DNA of 64,000 nt from Kerstersia sp052103615 (GCF_052103615.1 NZ_JBQEKA010000001.1:62001-126000); one strand, 5' to 3'; shown: positions 44,271-53,963, counted from the stretch's first letter. Numbers and translations are program-made. The notes: a model not told the origin generated them from the letters alone.

Positions 44271-44442
44271 TCCGCACGGATTTGTCCTGCCTCATGGACA
44301 GTGTCAATGACAGCATAGGTGGGCTTGATTTCGGCGCTCATCCCGATACACTGGGAACATACGGCGGAAAAATATTCCGCCAGGCACCGGGGCTCAGGCC
44401 AGCAGGCAGGCGCCCCGGGATCATCACCCCGGAGGGAGCAAT

Positions 44443-44763
44443 ATGAATCTGAATATCAGCGGTCACCACCTGGAAGTCACCCCTGCCATCCGCGACTACG
44501 TCACCTCCAAGCTCTCCCGCGCCCTGGGCCGATTCGACAGCGTCATCGACGCCCAGGTCATTCTGTCGGTCGAGAAGCTGCGCCACAAGGCTGAAGTCAC
44601 CGTCCGCGTCCCAGGCAAGGACTTGCACAGTGAAGCCGTGGAAGAAACCCTCTACGCCGCCATCGACCTGCTAGCCGACAAACTCGACAGGCAAGTCACC
44701 GACCACAAGAACCGTGTCCGCGACCACGCGCACGAATCCGCCAAACGCCAGGTCCTTGAATAA
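44443..44763 (+). CDS. hpf: Ribosome hibernation promoting factor, short form
   Basis: 106 residues of the HPF/YfiA family (MNLNISGHHLEVTPAIRDYV; a basic RHKAEVTVRV strand and LYAAIDLLADKLDRQV helix). It binds the 30S subunit in stationary phase and helps form 100S dimers. Start ATG 44443 follows GGAGGG. It opens the hpf-ptsN-hprK-rapZ cluster. Confidence 0.93.
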   Translation: MNLNISGHHLEVTPAIRDYVTSKLSRALGRFDSVIDAQVILSVEKLRHKAEVTVRVPGKDLHSEAVEETLYAAIDLLADKLDRQVTDHKNRVRDHAHESAKRQVLE

Positions 44764-44834
44764 CCCGGCAACAACCCGCACACCGCCCGCTCAGCCGGGC
44801 GGTGTGCGTTTCCGGCGCCTGCAAAGCGAAAAGA

Positions 44835-44864
44835 TTTTTGCATTGCGGTATAAGTCCCTATAAT
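44835..44864 (+). promoter_or_regulatory. Possible promoter before ptsN
   Basis: A perfect -10 TATAAT (44859-44864) lies nine bases before the ptsN ATG, with a weak TTTTTG (44835-44840) 18 bases upstream of it. If used, the message would be almost leaderless. Confidence 0.4.
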
Positions 44865-44872
44865 GCGAAACC

Positions 44873-45346
44873 ATGAACCATTTGTCGCGCATTCTGCCTG
44901 CCGGCAATGTCGTGCTCGATCTGCCCGTCACCAGTAAGAAACGGGCATTCGAGCAGGCCGGCCTGCTATTTGAAAACCATCACGGCCTGGCTCGCTCCAC
45001 CGTGTTTGACAGCCTGTTCTCCCGGGAACGGCTGGGTTCCACCGCACTCGGCCACGGCGTTGCTGTTCCGCACGGCCGCGTCAAAGGCCTGACGCACGCG
45101 CTATCCGCGTTCTACCGCCTGGCGCAACCCATCCCTTTCGATGCCCCCGACGGCCAGCCCGTCAGCCTGCTGATGTTCCTGCTGGTACCGGAAACCGCTA
45201 CCCAGCAGCACCTGGACATCCTGGCTGAACTGGCCCAGCTGCTTTCCGACAAAGCACTGCGCGAGCGCCTGATGACGGAAACTGACCCGGGCATCGTTCA
45301 TCAACTGCTGACCCAATACACGCCTTCCGGGGCGTCTGGGGAATAG
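44873..45346 (+). CDS. ptsN: PTS IIA-like nitrogen regulatory protein
   Basis: 157 residues of the EIIA-Ntr family. The phosphorylated His67 is in GHGVAVPHGR. It takes phosphate from NPr/HPr and signals to kinases and transporters rather than moving sugar. It sits 11 bases before hprK, so the two are co-expressed. Confidence 0.92.
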   Translation: MNHLSRILPAGNVVLDLPVTSKKRAFEQAGLLFENHHGLARSTVFDSLFSRERLGSTALGHGVAVPHGRVKGLTHALSAFYRLAQPIPFDAPDGQPVSLLMFLLVPETATQQHLDILAELAQLLSDKALRERLMTETDPGIVHQLLTQYTPSGASGE

Positions 45347-45357
45347 GGTCGCCCGCC

Positions 45358-46296
45358 ATGGTGACGATCCGCAACCTGGTCGAGGACAACGCCCCCCTCG
45401 TCCCGTTTACCTGGATCGCCAGCGAAGCGGCCGCTGATCGCGAGATGCCCAATGATGGGGATTCGGCCGCCGATCTCATCGGGCACCTGAACCTGATCCA
45501 TCCCGGACGCATTCAGGTTTTCGGCGACCAGGAAATTGCTTTCTACTGCCGCCTGGAGCGCCGCCGCCGCGGCCAGCATATGGCGGAACTGCTGGCAGCA
45601 GGCGTGCCAGCCATGATTCTTGCTGAAGACTCCATCAGCCGCACGCCCCCCGACCTCATCCAGGCCTGTGAAAGCCAGCAGGTTCCCTTGCTGGCCACGC
45701 CGATGCCGGCGGCACGCGTGATTGACCTGCTGCGCAATTATCTTGGCAAGCGCATGGCGCCCACCACAACCGTGCATGGCGTCTTCATGGACGTGCTCGG
45801 CCTGGGTGTGCTCATTACCGGCGAATCCGGCCTGGGGAAAAGCGAGCTGGCGCTGGAACTGATTTCGCGGGGCCACGGCCTGGTGGCCGACGATGCCGTC
45901 GATTTTGCCCGTACCGCCCCCACCCTGGTCGAGGGCTATTGCCCGCCGCTCCTACAGAATCTTCTGGAAGTGCGGGGCCTGGGGCTGCTGGACATCCGAA
46001 CCATCTTCGGCGAAACCTCGGTGCGGCGTAAAATGCCGCTCAAACTCATTGTCCACCTGGTGCGCTCCAGCGCCACTGAGAAATTCGAACGCCTGCCATT
46101 GCAGGACCTGAGCCAGGATGTGCTAGGCTTACCCATACGCAGGGTCATGCTCCAGGTAGCGGCAGGCCGCAACCTGGCCGTTCTGGTCGAAGCCGCCGTG
46201 CGTAACACCATCCTCAAGTTGCGTGGCATAGATACCTTGGGAGAATTCATGAGCCGCCAATCCCAGGCCATCATGCAGGGAATAGACAAGCCATGA
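45358..46296 (+). CDS. hprK: HPr kinase/phosphorylase
   Basis: 312 residues. The Walker A loop GESGLGKS follows the catalytic-His segment TTTVHGVFMD, and the HprK signature LLEVRGLGLLDIR is present. It phosphorylates HPr on Ser and reverses this. It overlaps rapZ by ATGA, the usual betaproteobacterial order. Confidence 0.94.
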   Translation: MVTIRNLVEDNAPLVPFTWIASEAAADREMPNDGDSAADLIGHLNLIHPGRIQVFGDQEIAFYCRLERRRRGQHMAELLAAGVPAMILAEDSISRTPPDLIQACESQQVPLLATPMPAARVIDLLRNYLGKRMAPTTTVHGVFMDVLGLGVLITGESGLGKSELALELISRGHGLVADDAVDFARTAPTLVEGYCPPLLQNLLEVRGLGLLDIRTIFGETSVRRKMPLKLIVHLVRSSATEKFERLPLQDLSQDVLGLPIRRVMLQVAAGRNLAVLVEAAVRNTILKLRGIDTLGEFMSRQSQAIMQGIDKP

Positions 46297-47177
46297 ATCC
46301 GCCGGTTCAGGATATCGTCATCATCACCGGCATATCCGGCTCCGGCAAATCCGTTGCGCTGCGCATGCTGGAGGATTCAGGCTACACCTGTATCGACAAC
46401 CTGCCCATCCGTTATCTGCAGGATTTCTGCGTCGATCTGAATTCACAGCCGCCCAGCCACGCGGCCGTTGCCATTGATGCCCGCTCGCCCGGGGAAATTG
46501 AAGACCTGCCGGAAGCGCTCACCGCCATCCGCTCCATGGGTATCCCATTGCGCGTGGTGTTCCTGGATGCCAGCACAGAAGCCCTGGTGCAGCGCTACTC
46601 CGAATCCCGCCGCCGCCATCCGCTGACAGACAGGCTATCCGCCTCCGGCAAGACGCTGACTCTGACGGAATGCATCCAGCAGGAACGCGAACTGCTGGCG
46701 CCGCTGCGCGAACAGGAACACATCATCGACACCTCCTATCTCAGCCCGGCGCAATTGCGCCACTGGATCGGCCAGGTTGTCCAGGTGGAACGGCTGCCGC
46801 TGCTGCTCACCTTCGAATCCTTTGCCTACAAGATCGGCGTGCCCAGCGACGCCGACCTGGTCTTTGATGCCCGCTGCCTGCCCAACCCGCACTATGACGC
46901 CGCCTTGCGCCCGCTGACCGGCAAAGATGCGCCAGTGGCCAAATGGCTGGAAGGCTATGCGCAAGTCGGCGAAATGATCGACGATATCTACGGCCTGGTA
47001 CGCAAATGGCTGCCGCGCTATATGCAGGATACCCGCAGCTATCTCACCGTTGCGGTGGGCTGTACCGGGGGCCAGCACCGTTCCGTCTATGTCGTGGAAC
47101 AGCTCGCCCTGCGCTTTGCTTCCCATTCCCCCCTGCTGGTGCGGCACCGCTCGCCCATCCATATTCCCCGCGCATGA
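46293..47177 (+). CDS. rapZ: RNase adapter protein RapZ
   Basis: 294 residues. N-terminal Walker A GISGSGKS, DARSPGEIEDL, and the C-terminal domain with TVAVGCTGGQHRSVYVVEQL. In enterobacteria it controls glucosamine-6-phosphate synthase through a small RNA; in betaproteobacteria the role is less clear. ATG 46293 is inside the hprK stop, and its own stop overlaps the rlpA start. Confidence 0.93.
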   Translation: MNPPVQDIVIITGISGSGKSVALRMLEDSGYTCIDNLPIRYLQDFCVDLNSQPPSHAAVAIDARSPGEIEDLPEALTAIRSMGIPLRVVFLDASTEALVQRYSESRRRHPLTDRLSASGKTLTLTECIQQERELLAPLREQEHIIDTSYLSPAQLRHWIGQVVQVERLPLLLTFESFAYKIGVPSDADLVFDARCLPNPHYDAALRPLTGKDAPVAKWLEGYAQVGEMIDDIYGLVRKWLPRYMQDTRSYLTVAVGCTGGQHRSVYVVEQLALRFASHSPLLVRHRSPIHIPRA

Positions 47178-48094
47178 GACCCGGCGCGTCCGTCATTCTG
47201 CCTGTCACGGCGGCGCGCCGCTGGCCCTGGCTGCTGCTGGCCTGCGTGCTGGCCGTCCTGCTGGCGGCCTGCGGCAGCGCGCCCAAACGCGGCGGCGGCT
47301 ATTACAAGGATGATGGCCCGCATGCGCGCGTGCCCTCTGACCTGGACAAAGTCCCGGACGCCGTGCCCCGCGTGGAACCTTACGCCAGCGGCCCCAACCG
47401 CCCCTACAGCGTTTTCGGCAAGAAATATGTGCCGGACACCAGCGGCCGCGCCTACCGTAACCGCGGCACCGCTTCCTGGTATGGCAAGAAATTCCACGGC
47501 CAACCGACGTCCAACGGCGAAACCTACGATATGTACAAGATGACGGCAGCGCATCCCACGCTGCCCATCCCCAGCTATGCGAAGGTGACCCGTACCGCCA
47601 ATGGCCGCAGTGTCATTGTCCGCATCAATGACCGCGGCCCTTTCCATGATGGCCGCATCATCGACCTTTCCTACGCCGCCGCCCACAGGCTGGACATCAT
47701 CGCCCCCGGCAGCGGTGAAGTGCTGGTCGAATGGATCAGCCCGGACGACATCCGCGGCAACCGGGTGCCGCAGCCCTCAGGCCCGGCCCCCGCCGTCGCG
47801 CTTGCCGTCCCCCCCGACCCCGCTCCTGCCCTAAGCACATCCGGCGTTTCCGGCTCAAGTTCAGGCATCTTCCTGCAACTGGGGGCTTTTGGCTCAGCAG
47901 AAAACGCCAATGCCTTCCTGGCGCAAATGCGCGGCGCACTCAACAACGATCCCCGCCTGCGGCTGGAACAAGGCGGCAATGGCATCTACCGCGTCCGTCT
48001 GGGCCCCTACCCGGACCGCCGCAGCGCGGAAGATGCGGCCAGCCATATCGGCCGCCAGCTGGGCATATCGCCTTCCATCGCTTTGCAACCCTGA
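47174..48094 (+). CDS. rlpA: Septal-ring lytic transglycosylase-like lipoprotein RlpA
   Basis: 306 residues. Lipoprotein signal with lipobox LLAAC near residue 33. The RlpA double-psi barrel is at about 95-185 (GTASWYGKKFHGQPTSNGE; VRINDRGPFHDGRIIDLS), with the Asp-Arg-Gly-Pro motif. A C-terminal SPOR domain at about 235-306 (FLQLGAFGSAENANAF) binds denuded septal glycan. It overlaps rapZ by ATGA. Confidence 0.9.
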   Translation: MRPGASVILPVTAARRWPWLLLACVLAVLLAACGSAPKRGGGYYKDDGPHARVPSDLDKVPDAVPRVEPYASGPNRPYSVFGKKYVPDTSGRAYRNRGTASWYGKKFHGQPTSNGETYDMYKMTAAHPTLPIPSYAKVTRTANGRSVIVRINDRGPFHDGRIIDLSYAAAHRLDIIAPGSGEVLVEWISPDDIRGNRVPQPSGPAPAVALAVPPDPAPALSTSGVSGSSSGIFLQLGAFGSAENANAFLAQMRGALNNDPRLRLEQGGNGIYRVRLGPYPDRRSAEDAASHIGRQLGISPSIALQP

Positions 48095-48107
48095 GAAACC
48101 GCTGCTC

Positions 48108-48668
48108 GTGAATGCCGCGCGCCGCTTTCTGCTATACCTGCTGTTAGGCTTGGCGCTGCTTGCATTGGCTGCCTTGGCCTACACCCGTATCATGGGCCGG
48201 CTGGCGCCAGGCGTGCCGCCAGCTGTCGAACAAGGGATGCCGCAGGCCGATCTGGTGCGTGTTTACAAATCCGCCAGACGCATGGAACTCTGGCAGGAAA
48301 ACAAGCTGCTGGGCAGCTATCGCATTGCCCTTGGCGGCGCGCCAGAAGCCGGGCATAAACAAAAATCGGGCGATCAGCGCACACCGGAAGGCCGTTATGT
48401 GATCGACTGGCGCAACCCGCGCTCGCGGGCTTATCTCAGCCTGCACATTTCCTACCCCAATGCGCAGGATCGCCAGGCGGCCGCTGCCGCGGGCTACCCG
48501 CCAGGCGGCGATATCATGATCCACGGCCTGCCCAATGGGTGGGGCGCCTTCGGCCCCATCCACCACTGGATGGACTGGACCGACGGCTGCATCGGCGTCA
48601 GCAACGATGAAATGCGGGAAATCTGGTCGCGGGTTCCTAACGGCACCGCCATAGAAATCAAAGCCTGA
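48108..48668 (+). CDS. L,D-transpeptidase (YkuD family)
   Basis: 186 residues from GTG 48108, 14 bases after rlpA. It has an N-terminal membrane anchor (FLLYLLLGLALLALAALAY) and then a YkuD domain with the His in IMIHGLPNGWG and the nucleophile Cys in DWTDGCIGVSN. It would cross-link peptidoglycan or attach proteins to it; the pairing with rlpA supports a cell-wall role. Which bond it forms is unknown. Confidence 0.85.
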   Translation: MNAARRFLLYLLLGLALLALAALAYTRIMGRLAPGVPPAVEQGMPQADLVRVYKSARRMELWQENKLLGSYRIALGGAPEAGHKQKSGDQRTPEGRYVIDWRNPRSRAYLSLHISYPNAQDRQAAAAAGYPPGGDIMIHGLPNGWGAFGPIHHWMDWTDGCIGVSNDEMREIWSRVPNGTAIEIKA

Positions 48669-48747
48669 GCCGCCCGCCAGGGTGGACAATTCCAGCACTG
48701 GCCGGCTTCCCCCGCTGGCTCAGGCGCGGCAGACTGGCGCCATGGCC

Positions 48748-49704
48748 TCAATCTGCTTCATTCTTGCGTTGCAAGGCACGGCGATAAATCGCATCGCGAT
48801 CGCCCCCCGTCACCTTCTGCGCCACCTTCACCGCGTCACGCAAGGACAAGCTCTCCAGCAGTGCATCCAGCAGCGTATCGAGCGCGGGATCCCCTGCATC
48901 GGCCGCATCCTCATCCTCATCGCTGATTTGCGCCTCGCTTTCGTGCAGAATCAGCACGAACTCCCCTTGGCCGCGGTGCGGCTGGGCTTCCAGCCAGGCC
49001 TGGGCGCCAGCAGCCGGCACCGTCGCCACCTCTTCGAAGCGCTTGCTCAACTCACGCGCAATCGTTATCCGCCGTTGCGGGCCGCCGATCTCCAGCACAT
49101 CGGCCAAGGTCGCCTTAAGCCGGTGCGGCGACTCGAAAAACACCACGGGCGCGGCCAACGCCGCCCAGCGCCGCAGCCAGCGCTGGCGCGCCATACTCTT
49201 GTGGGGCGCAAACCCGGCGAAAGCAAAAGCCGGGTTTTCATCCGACGTCGCGCCACTGGCCATCAAGGCAGCAATCACCGCGCTCGGGCCCGGCACCGGC
49301 ACCACCTGATAGCCCGCTTCCCGCACGGCACGCACCACGCGCGCGCCAGGGTCGCTGACCGCTGGCGCACCCGCGTCAGATACCAGGGCCACCCGCTGCC
49401 CAGCCGCCAGGCGTTCCAGAATATCCTGCGCCGCGCTGGCCTCGTTGTGGCGATGCGCCGCCATCAGGGGCGTGGACAGGCCCCAGGCGTCGAACAGGGT
49501 GCGGGTCACACGGGTATCCTCGGCCGCCACCACATCGACCTTGGCCAGCGCCTGCCAGGCCCGCACGCTCAAATCGCCCAAATTGCCGATGGGCGTGGCC
49601 ACCACGTACAGGGCGGAAGCAGGCCAATGCTGCGCCAGCACTTTCTCTGCGGCACGCAGCCAGGCCGAAGGCGCGGATAGGAAAATATCGGATGTCTCGT
49701 TCAT
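48748..49704 (-). CDS. rsmI: 16S rRNA 2'-O-ribose C1402 methyltransferase RsmI
   Basis: 318 residues of the tetrapyrrole-methylase fold: YVVATPIGNLGDLSVRAW, AEDTRVTR, ALVSDAGAPAVSDPG and FFESPHRL. It methylates C1402 with SAM. It overlaps divergent yraN by 13 bases. In E. coli this gene (yraL) also neighbours yraN. The C-terminus has an acidic DEDEDAADAGD stretch. Confidence 0.93.
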   Translation of the reverse strand: MNETSDIFLSAPSAWLRAAEKVLAQHWPASALYVVATPIGNLGDLSVRAWQALAKVDVVAAEDTRVTRTLFDAWGLSTPLMAAHRHNEASAAQDILERLAAGQRVALVSDAGAPAVSDPGARVVRAVREAGYQVVPVPGPSAVIAALMASGATSDENPAFAFAGFAPHKSMARQRWLRRWAALAAPVVFFESPHRLKATLADVLEIGGPQRRITIARELSKRFEEVATVPAAGAQAWLEAQPHRGQGEFVLILHESEAQISDEDEDAADAGDPALDTLLDALLESLSLRDAVKVAQKVTGGDRDAIYRRALQRKNEAD

Positions 49705-50255
49705 CCCGCGAGGATACTATTTTCAGCGGCGCCGCGTACGCCCCGATCTGGCAGCAAATCGAACAAGCGCAAAAGCGCGCGCGGCGCAACCGCAAGCGGC
49801 GGCTGGCACGGCAACACGCCGGACACGGCGGCGCCGTAACGCCGCCCGCGCCATACGCCCCTGCGCACCCGCCATCCCGCCCAGCCTCGCAGCACGGGCC
49901 TGCCCGCCAGCTCGGCGACCGCGCGGAAGATCTCGCCCTGGCGCACCTGCAAGCCGCCGGGCTGCGACTGCTGGCGCGCAACCTGCAATGCCGCGCCGGA
50001 GAAATCGACCTCGTCATGCGCGACGGCCAGGAACTTGTCTTCGTGGAAGTCCGCCAGCGCAGCGATTGCCGCCATGGCGGCGCGGCGGCCAGCGTAGATG
50101 CCGGTAAACAAAGGCGGTTGCTGGCCACTGCAGCGCGGTTTCTTCCGCAGATCCAACGTGTCTATTTCCATGGCAGAGAACCGCGCTGCCGCTTTGACGT
50201 GCTTGCCATCGACGGTCGCACCATCCACTGGCTGAAAAGCGCCTTCCTCAGCTAG
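49692..50255 (+). CDS. yraN: UPF0102 family protein YraN
   Basis: 187 residues. The conserved nuclease-fold core begins near residue 72 (LGDRAEDLALAHLQAAGLRL; NLQCRAGEIDLVMRDG; VFVEVRQRS). The family is usually 110-130 residues, so there is an extra basic, Pro/Ala-rich N-terminal tail of about 70 residues from ATG 49692. An internal start is possible. Function is unknown. In E. coli the next gene is diaA; here diaA is 12 kb away. Confidence 0.82.
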   Translation: MSRSSREDTIFSGAAYAPIWQQIEQAQKRARRNRKRRLARQHAGHGGAVTPPAPYAPAHPPSRPASQHGPARQLGDRAEDLALAHLQAAGLRLLARNLQCRAGEIDLVMRDGQELVFVEVRQRSDCRHGGAAASVDAGKQRRLLATAARFLPQIQRVYFHGREPRCRFDVLAIDGRTIHWLKSAFLS

Positions 50256-50391
50256 GTTCCAGCTCAAGAGCCGCCTCCCCCTGAATGCCCTCGCCATTCA
50301 GAGCCATGAACAAAAGCCAGCGCACACCTATGAATACGACAATATTTTCCGGAAATTGACAAAAATCATCGGCTAGAACCGTAACAGATTT

Positions 50392-50410
50392 GAGAATTGC
50401 ACTCATTCTC
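50392..50410 (+). promoter_or_regulatory. Fur-box-like site upstream of the TonB-dependent receptor
   Basis: GAGAATTGCACTCATTCTC has perfect GAGAAT/ATTCTC arms and by my count 13 of 19 matches to the Fur consensus GATAATGATAATCATTATC. It is 128 bases before the receptor start. The remaining parts of 50256-50537 show no gene. Confidence 0.5.
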
Positions 50411-50537
50411 TAATTCGTCATTGTCTGACCTGAAAGCCTTGATGAAGTCGTGCTGCTTTTCCATGCTCCCGCCGTGCCCCCGATTCCGCGCCCATTTGAT
50501 CGAATTCCCATGATCACGGGACAACACCAGATAGAAC

Positions 50538-53500
50538 ATGTCTTCAGAACACTGCTCCCCGCCCAAACTCCTGGCGCTCATCATCGCCGGCCTCGGCTAC
50601 GTTGCCAGCGGTTTACCGCCAGTTGCCGCCCAGCCATTGGCTGCCGACATCCGGACAGCTGAGCCCAAAAATCCGCCGCGGGCATCTGAAACACTCCCTC
50701 AGCCTCATGAGGCTTCTCAAGACAGCACGGACGGTATCACTCAGTTGCATGCAGTCGAAGTTGTCGCCCCTGAACGCACGGATGACGAGAAAGGCGCTGA
50801 CGATGTCTTCCACAAGAACGTCTCAAACGTTTATATGGGCAAGGAAGAAATCGAACGCTACCGCATCGACGCAGCGGGCGACGTGCTCAAGGGCCTCAAC
50901 GGCGTTTACAACATGAACACTCGCACCGCTGGCGGTGCCATCACGCCGAATATCCGCGGTATTTCCGGAAAGGGGCGCATCCCCGTCACCATAGACGGCA
51001 CGGAACAAACCGTGGATGTCTGGCAGAACAACTATGGCGTCGGTGACCGCAACTACGTCGATCCCGCCCTGTTCCGCAGCATCGCCGTCGATAAGAGCCC
51101 GGATCTCAGCCGCAATATGAAGCCGGGCGTCGGCGGCTCCATCGCCATTCGCACCATTGAAGCCAGTGACATCGTCAAGAACGGCGACACCTGGGCGCTG
51201 CAGCTCAAGCTGGAAGGTGCAAACAATACGATCAAGCCACAGAACAAGCTTGACCAATTCCTGGGTAAGGACTATCGCCGCGTCGGCGGCACCGCCGATG
51301 GCGCCGGCGGCGGTTTCCAGAATGGTGAGCTCAGCCCTTACGCCCTGCTCATGGATGACGTCGATGCCCCCAGGGACAAGGGCAGCGCTGACAACTGGCG
51401 TTTCGGTGGAGACAAGTCTGCCATGCTCGCGGCTGCGTTTCAGACGGATATTACCGATGGCCTGCTGAGTTACGCCTATCGCAACAAGGGCAATTATTTC
51501 GCCGGCAAGAACGGCGTGGGCGATTATCTGGACAATCCGATCTACGACATGGACAACTGCGGTATCGACTGCAAAAGTTCAGCGGCCTTTGTCCCCAACA
51601 TGGGAGAGATGTATCCGGCCGGTGCAGAAGTCTTCAACAGCAATACCCGTACCGAAACACTGCTGGCCAAGAACAACTGGCACTTCGGCGACAACCAGAA
51701 ACTCAGCCTGCAATACATGCGCACGGATGTGCGATTCGGCGAGATCAATCCATTCCAGTCCACCTGGGCGCTGAATTTCTATGAGTTGAACCCTGACTTC
51801 ATCGACCAGCCCAAACCGCCACAAACCCAGAACATTGACTCCAAGATCCGCTCGGATACCTGGAAGCTAGGGTACGAATTCAAACCCGAAGACAACCGCT
51901 GGGTAGATCTTGAGGCCAGTCTCTGGCGCGTCAAAACCGACAGCGTCCGTCATCAGAGCGGCGGCATGTCCCTGGCGGTCAATACGCCCGACACCATGCA
52001 CGATGCCTGGTACTGGTGCAATGTACGCAATACGACGCCATGGAGTATGGCGGAATCTACTTGCGAAGAACTGGGCGATATGTGGGGCTTCGACAAAAGC
52101 ACCACGCTAGACGAAATCATCGCTGAATCCGATGCCATCTTCGGCACCGAAGGCAAGAAGATCATTTCCGGCGCACAGCAAACCACCCAGGTGACGCGCA
52201 ACGGCGCCAATCTCAGCAATCGCTTCAAGTTGGCGCCCAACTTCAATTTGACCCTGGGCGCAGACATCCAGCGCGAGAAACTCGGGGAAGAAAGCACCAT
52301 CATCAACAGTGACGACCTTTTCAACATCTACGGCACTGTCACCGGACTGGCCAAACTTGCCGGGCCGCGCAGCGGCAAAAGGCAGGAATGGGGCATGACC
52401 ATGACGACGGACTGGCAGCCAGTTTCCTGGCTCAATGTCCAGGCTGGCGTGCGCTATACCCGCTTCAAGGGCGAAGACACGGCAATGTCCGAAGAACGGC
52501 AACAACGCAACGAACAGTTCGCCTGGGGCGGGGGCTTCAACGAATATATCGACGCCTACTCCCTGCCGTATTGGGAAATCGGCTCTGCGGAGTTCAAGGC
52601 GGATTATGAAAACCAGAGGGATCTCTTTGACCAATGGGCGAACACTATCGGAAAAGATAACCCTTTAGGCGATCCCGCAGCCGCACAACGCGCTACGGAA
52701 TCCTCTCAGGCGTTCACCAAGCAATATGGGGTAACGCCTAATTCCGTCCGGTCAATCTCGCAGAACGGACAGATAATTTACTACCAGTTCCGCTCCGACA
52801 ATGTCATTCCATTTCGCAACGGGAAACCGGATAGTTCGGCGTCAACTTTGACGCCAGGCATGTTCGATGAGAAAGTCAGCACGCCTCAGGCAACGGAAGG
52901 CGAATACTACAAATACCTGATGGGCGGCCCAAAGCCTGATGCCCTCCCCTACGAAGAATGGAAGCTTCTCCCTAGCACTACCCGCCAAGTCACGACCGCC
53001 GCAGGGGAGTACAACCCTAACGGAGATTACTCCGGAGCGCTGAAAGCCATCACCCGACCCATCACCGACGACCAGAAGTGGGCTCGGCCAGAAAAACTGA
53101 AAGGCGATGCCTGGGCACCCATGCTGGCGCTGACCGTTTCGCTCAGCCCACAACAACGCCTGTTTGCCCGCTATGCGGAAATGACGCGTTTTCCAAGTAT
53201 TTACGAGGCCACATCCACTGCCATCGACGGGCTGGTCAGCATGCCTACTGCGCCAGGCTTCGATCTCAAGCCGGAACGCAGCCGGAACTGGGAAATCGGC
53301 TATGCCTTCGATTTCACCCCGTATTGGGACAAGCTGGATTATGGCGACATCCGCCTGAGCTACTTCAGCAATACGATCAGAAATGTCATTGATACGACCG
53401 AGGCGCGGCGCATCACGCAATATGACAAGAAGATTGTCAAAGGGCTGGAGTTTCAAAGCCGTATCGACACTGGCGGCTTCTTTGCTTCTGCCGGTGTCAC

Positions 53501-53963
53501 CTACCGCCTGAAAAATGTCACCTGCGATGCCGATACCGCATTTGCCTTTGATATGTACCTGCGCCGTATTCCCGAATGCATAGAGGGCGGATTTGGCGTC
53601 ACGCGTTTCTACCAGTCCCAGCAGCCCAAGTATTCGATCAATGTGGATCTGGGTACGCGCCTGCTGGATCGCAAGCTTGAACTGGGCGTGCGCGGCATTT
53701 ATCACAGCGATGTCAAAACCAGCCAGTACGACCGCCTGCTGCAACAGGGGCTGGCCGACATCTTCACCTTCACTGGCAAGCCTTACCACTGGCGCCCCAC
53801 GCTGCTCCTGGATGCCTATGGCCGTTATCAGATCAACGACACCCTGTCAGTCAATGCCAGTGTCACCAACCTGACCAACCGCTACTACCTGGACCCGATG
53901 TCCAACGTCGCTGCGCCCGGCCCTGGCCGCACCGTCATGCTGGGCATGCAAGCCCTGTTCTGA
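50538..53963 (+). CDS. Large TonB-dependent receptor, hemophilin-receptor (HphR)-like
   Basis: 1141 residues. Signal peptide about 1-31, then a Pro/Glu-rich spacer, a possible TonB box (HAVEVVAPE, 71-79), a plug at about 95-213 (DVLKGLNGVYNMNT; NIRGISGKGRIPVTIDG; PGVGGSIAIRT) and a 22-strand-type barrel ending in the aromatic residue expected of outer-membrane proteins (GMQALF). RLFARYAEMTRFPSIYEAT resembles the conserved patch of heme/hemoglobin/transferrin receptors. Cys pairs in loops suggest disulfides. It exceeds the usual 650-950 residues because of a long loop at about 690-850 with lower GC. A secreted binding protein and Slam gene follow, so a heme-type ligand is inferred. Confidence 0.82.
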   Translation: MSSEHCSPPKLLALIIAGLGYVASGLPPVAAQPLAADIRTAEPKNPPRASETLPQPHEASQDSTDGITQLHAVEVVAPERTDDEKGADDVFHKNVSNVYMGKEEIERYRIDAAGDVLKGLNGVYNMNTRTAGGAITPNIRGISGKGRIPVTIDGTEQTVDVWQNNYGVGDRNYVDPALFRSIAVDKSPDLSRNMKPGVGGSIAIRTIEASDIVKNGDTWALQLKLEGANNTIKPQNKLDQFLGKDYRRVGGTADGAGGGFQNGELSPYALLMDDVDAPRDKGSADNWRFGGDKSAMLAAAFQTDITDGLLSYAYRNKGNYFAGKNGVGDYLDNPIYDMDNCGIDCKSSAAFVPNMGEMYPAGAEVFNSNTRTETLLAKNNWHFGDNQKLSLQYMRTDVRFGEINPFQSTWALNFYELNPDFIDQPKPPQTQNIDSKIRSDTWKLGYEFKPEDNRWVDLEASLWRVKTDSVRHQSGGMSLAVNTPDTMHDAWYWCNVRNTTPWSMAESTCEELGDMWGFDKSTTLDEIIAESDAIFGTEGKKIISGAQQTTQVTRNGANLSNRFKLAPNFNLTLGADIQREKLGEESTIINSDDLFNIYGTVTGLAKLAGPRSGKRQEWGMTMTTDWQPVSWLNVQAGVRYTRFKGEDTAMSEERQQRNEQFAWGGGFNEYIDAYSLPYWEIGSAEFKADYENQRDLFDQWANTIGKDNPLGDPAAAQRATESSQAFTKQYGVTPNSVRSISQNGQIIYYQFRSDNVIPFRNGKPDSSASTLTPGMFDEKVSTPQATEGEYYKYLMGGPKPDALPYEEWKLLPSTTRQVTTAAGEYNPNGDYSGALKAITRPITDDQKWARPEKLKGDAWAPMLALTVSLSPQQRLFARYAEMTRFPSIYEATSTAIDGLVSMPTAPGFDLKPERSRNWEIGYAFDFTPYWDKLDYGDIRLSYFSNTIRNVIDTTEARRITQYDKKIVKGLEFQSRIDTGGFFASAGVTYRLKNVTCDADTAFAFDMYLRRIPECIEGGFGVTRFYQSQQPKYSINVDLGTRLLDRKLELGVRGIYHSDVKTSQYDRLLQQGLADIFTFTGKPYHWRPTLLLDAYGRYQINDTLSVNASVTNLTNRYYLDPMSNVAAPGPGRTVMLGMQALF

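Noticed and set aside
44237..44446. Possible remnant of rpoN between lptB and hpf
   Set aside because: The 69-residue frame shows no sigma-54 features, and its end overlaps the hpf ribosome site.
48663..48725. Inverted repeat GCCTGAGCC/GGCTCAGGC between the L,D-transpeptidase and rsmI genes
   Set aside because: The loop is 45 bases, one arm includes the stop codon, and there is no T-run, so I do not call it a terminator.
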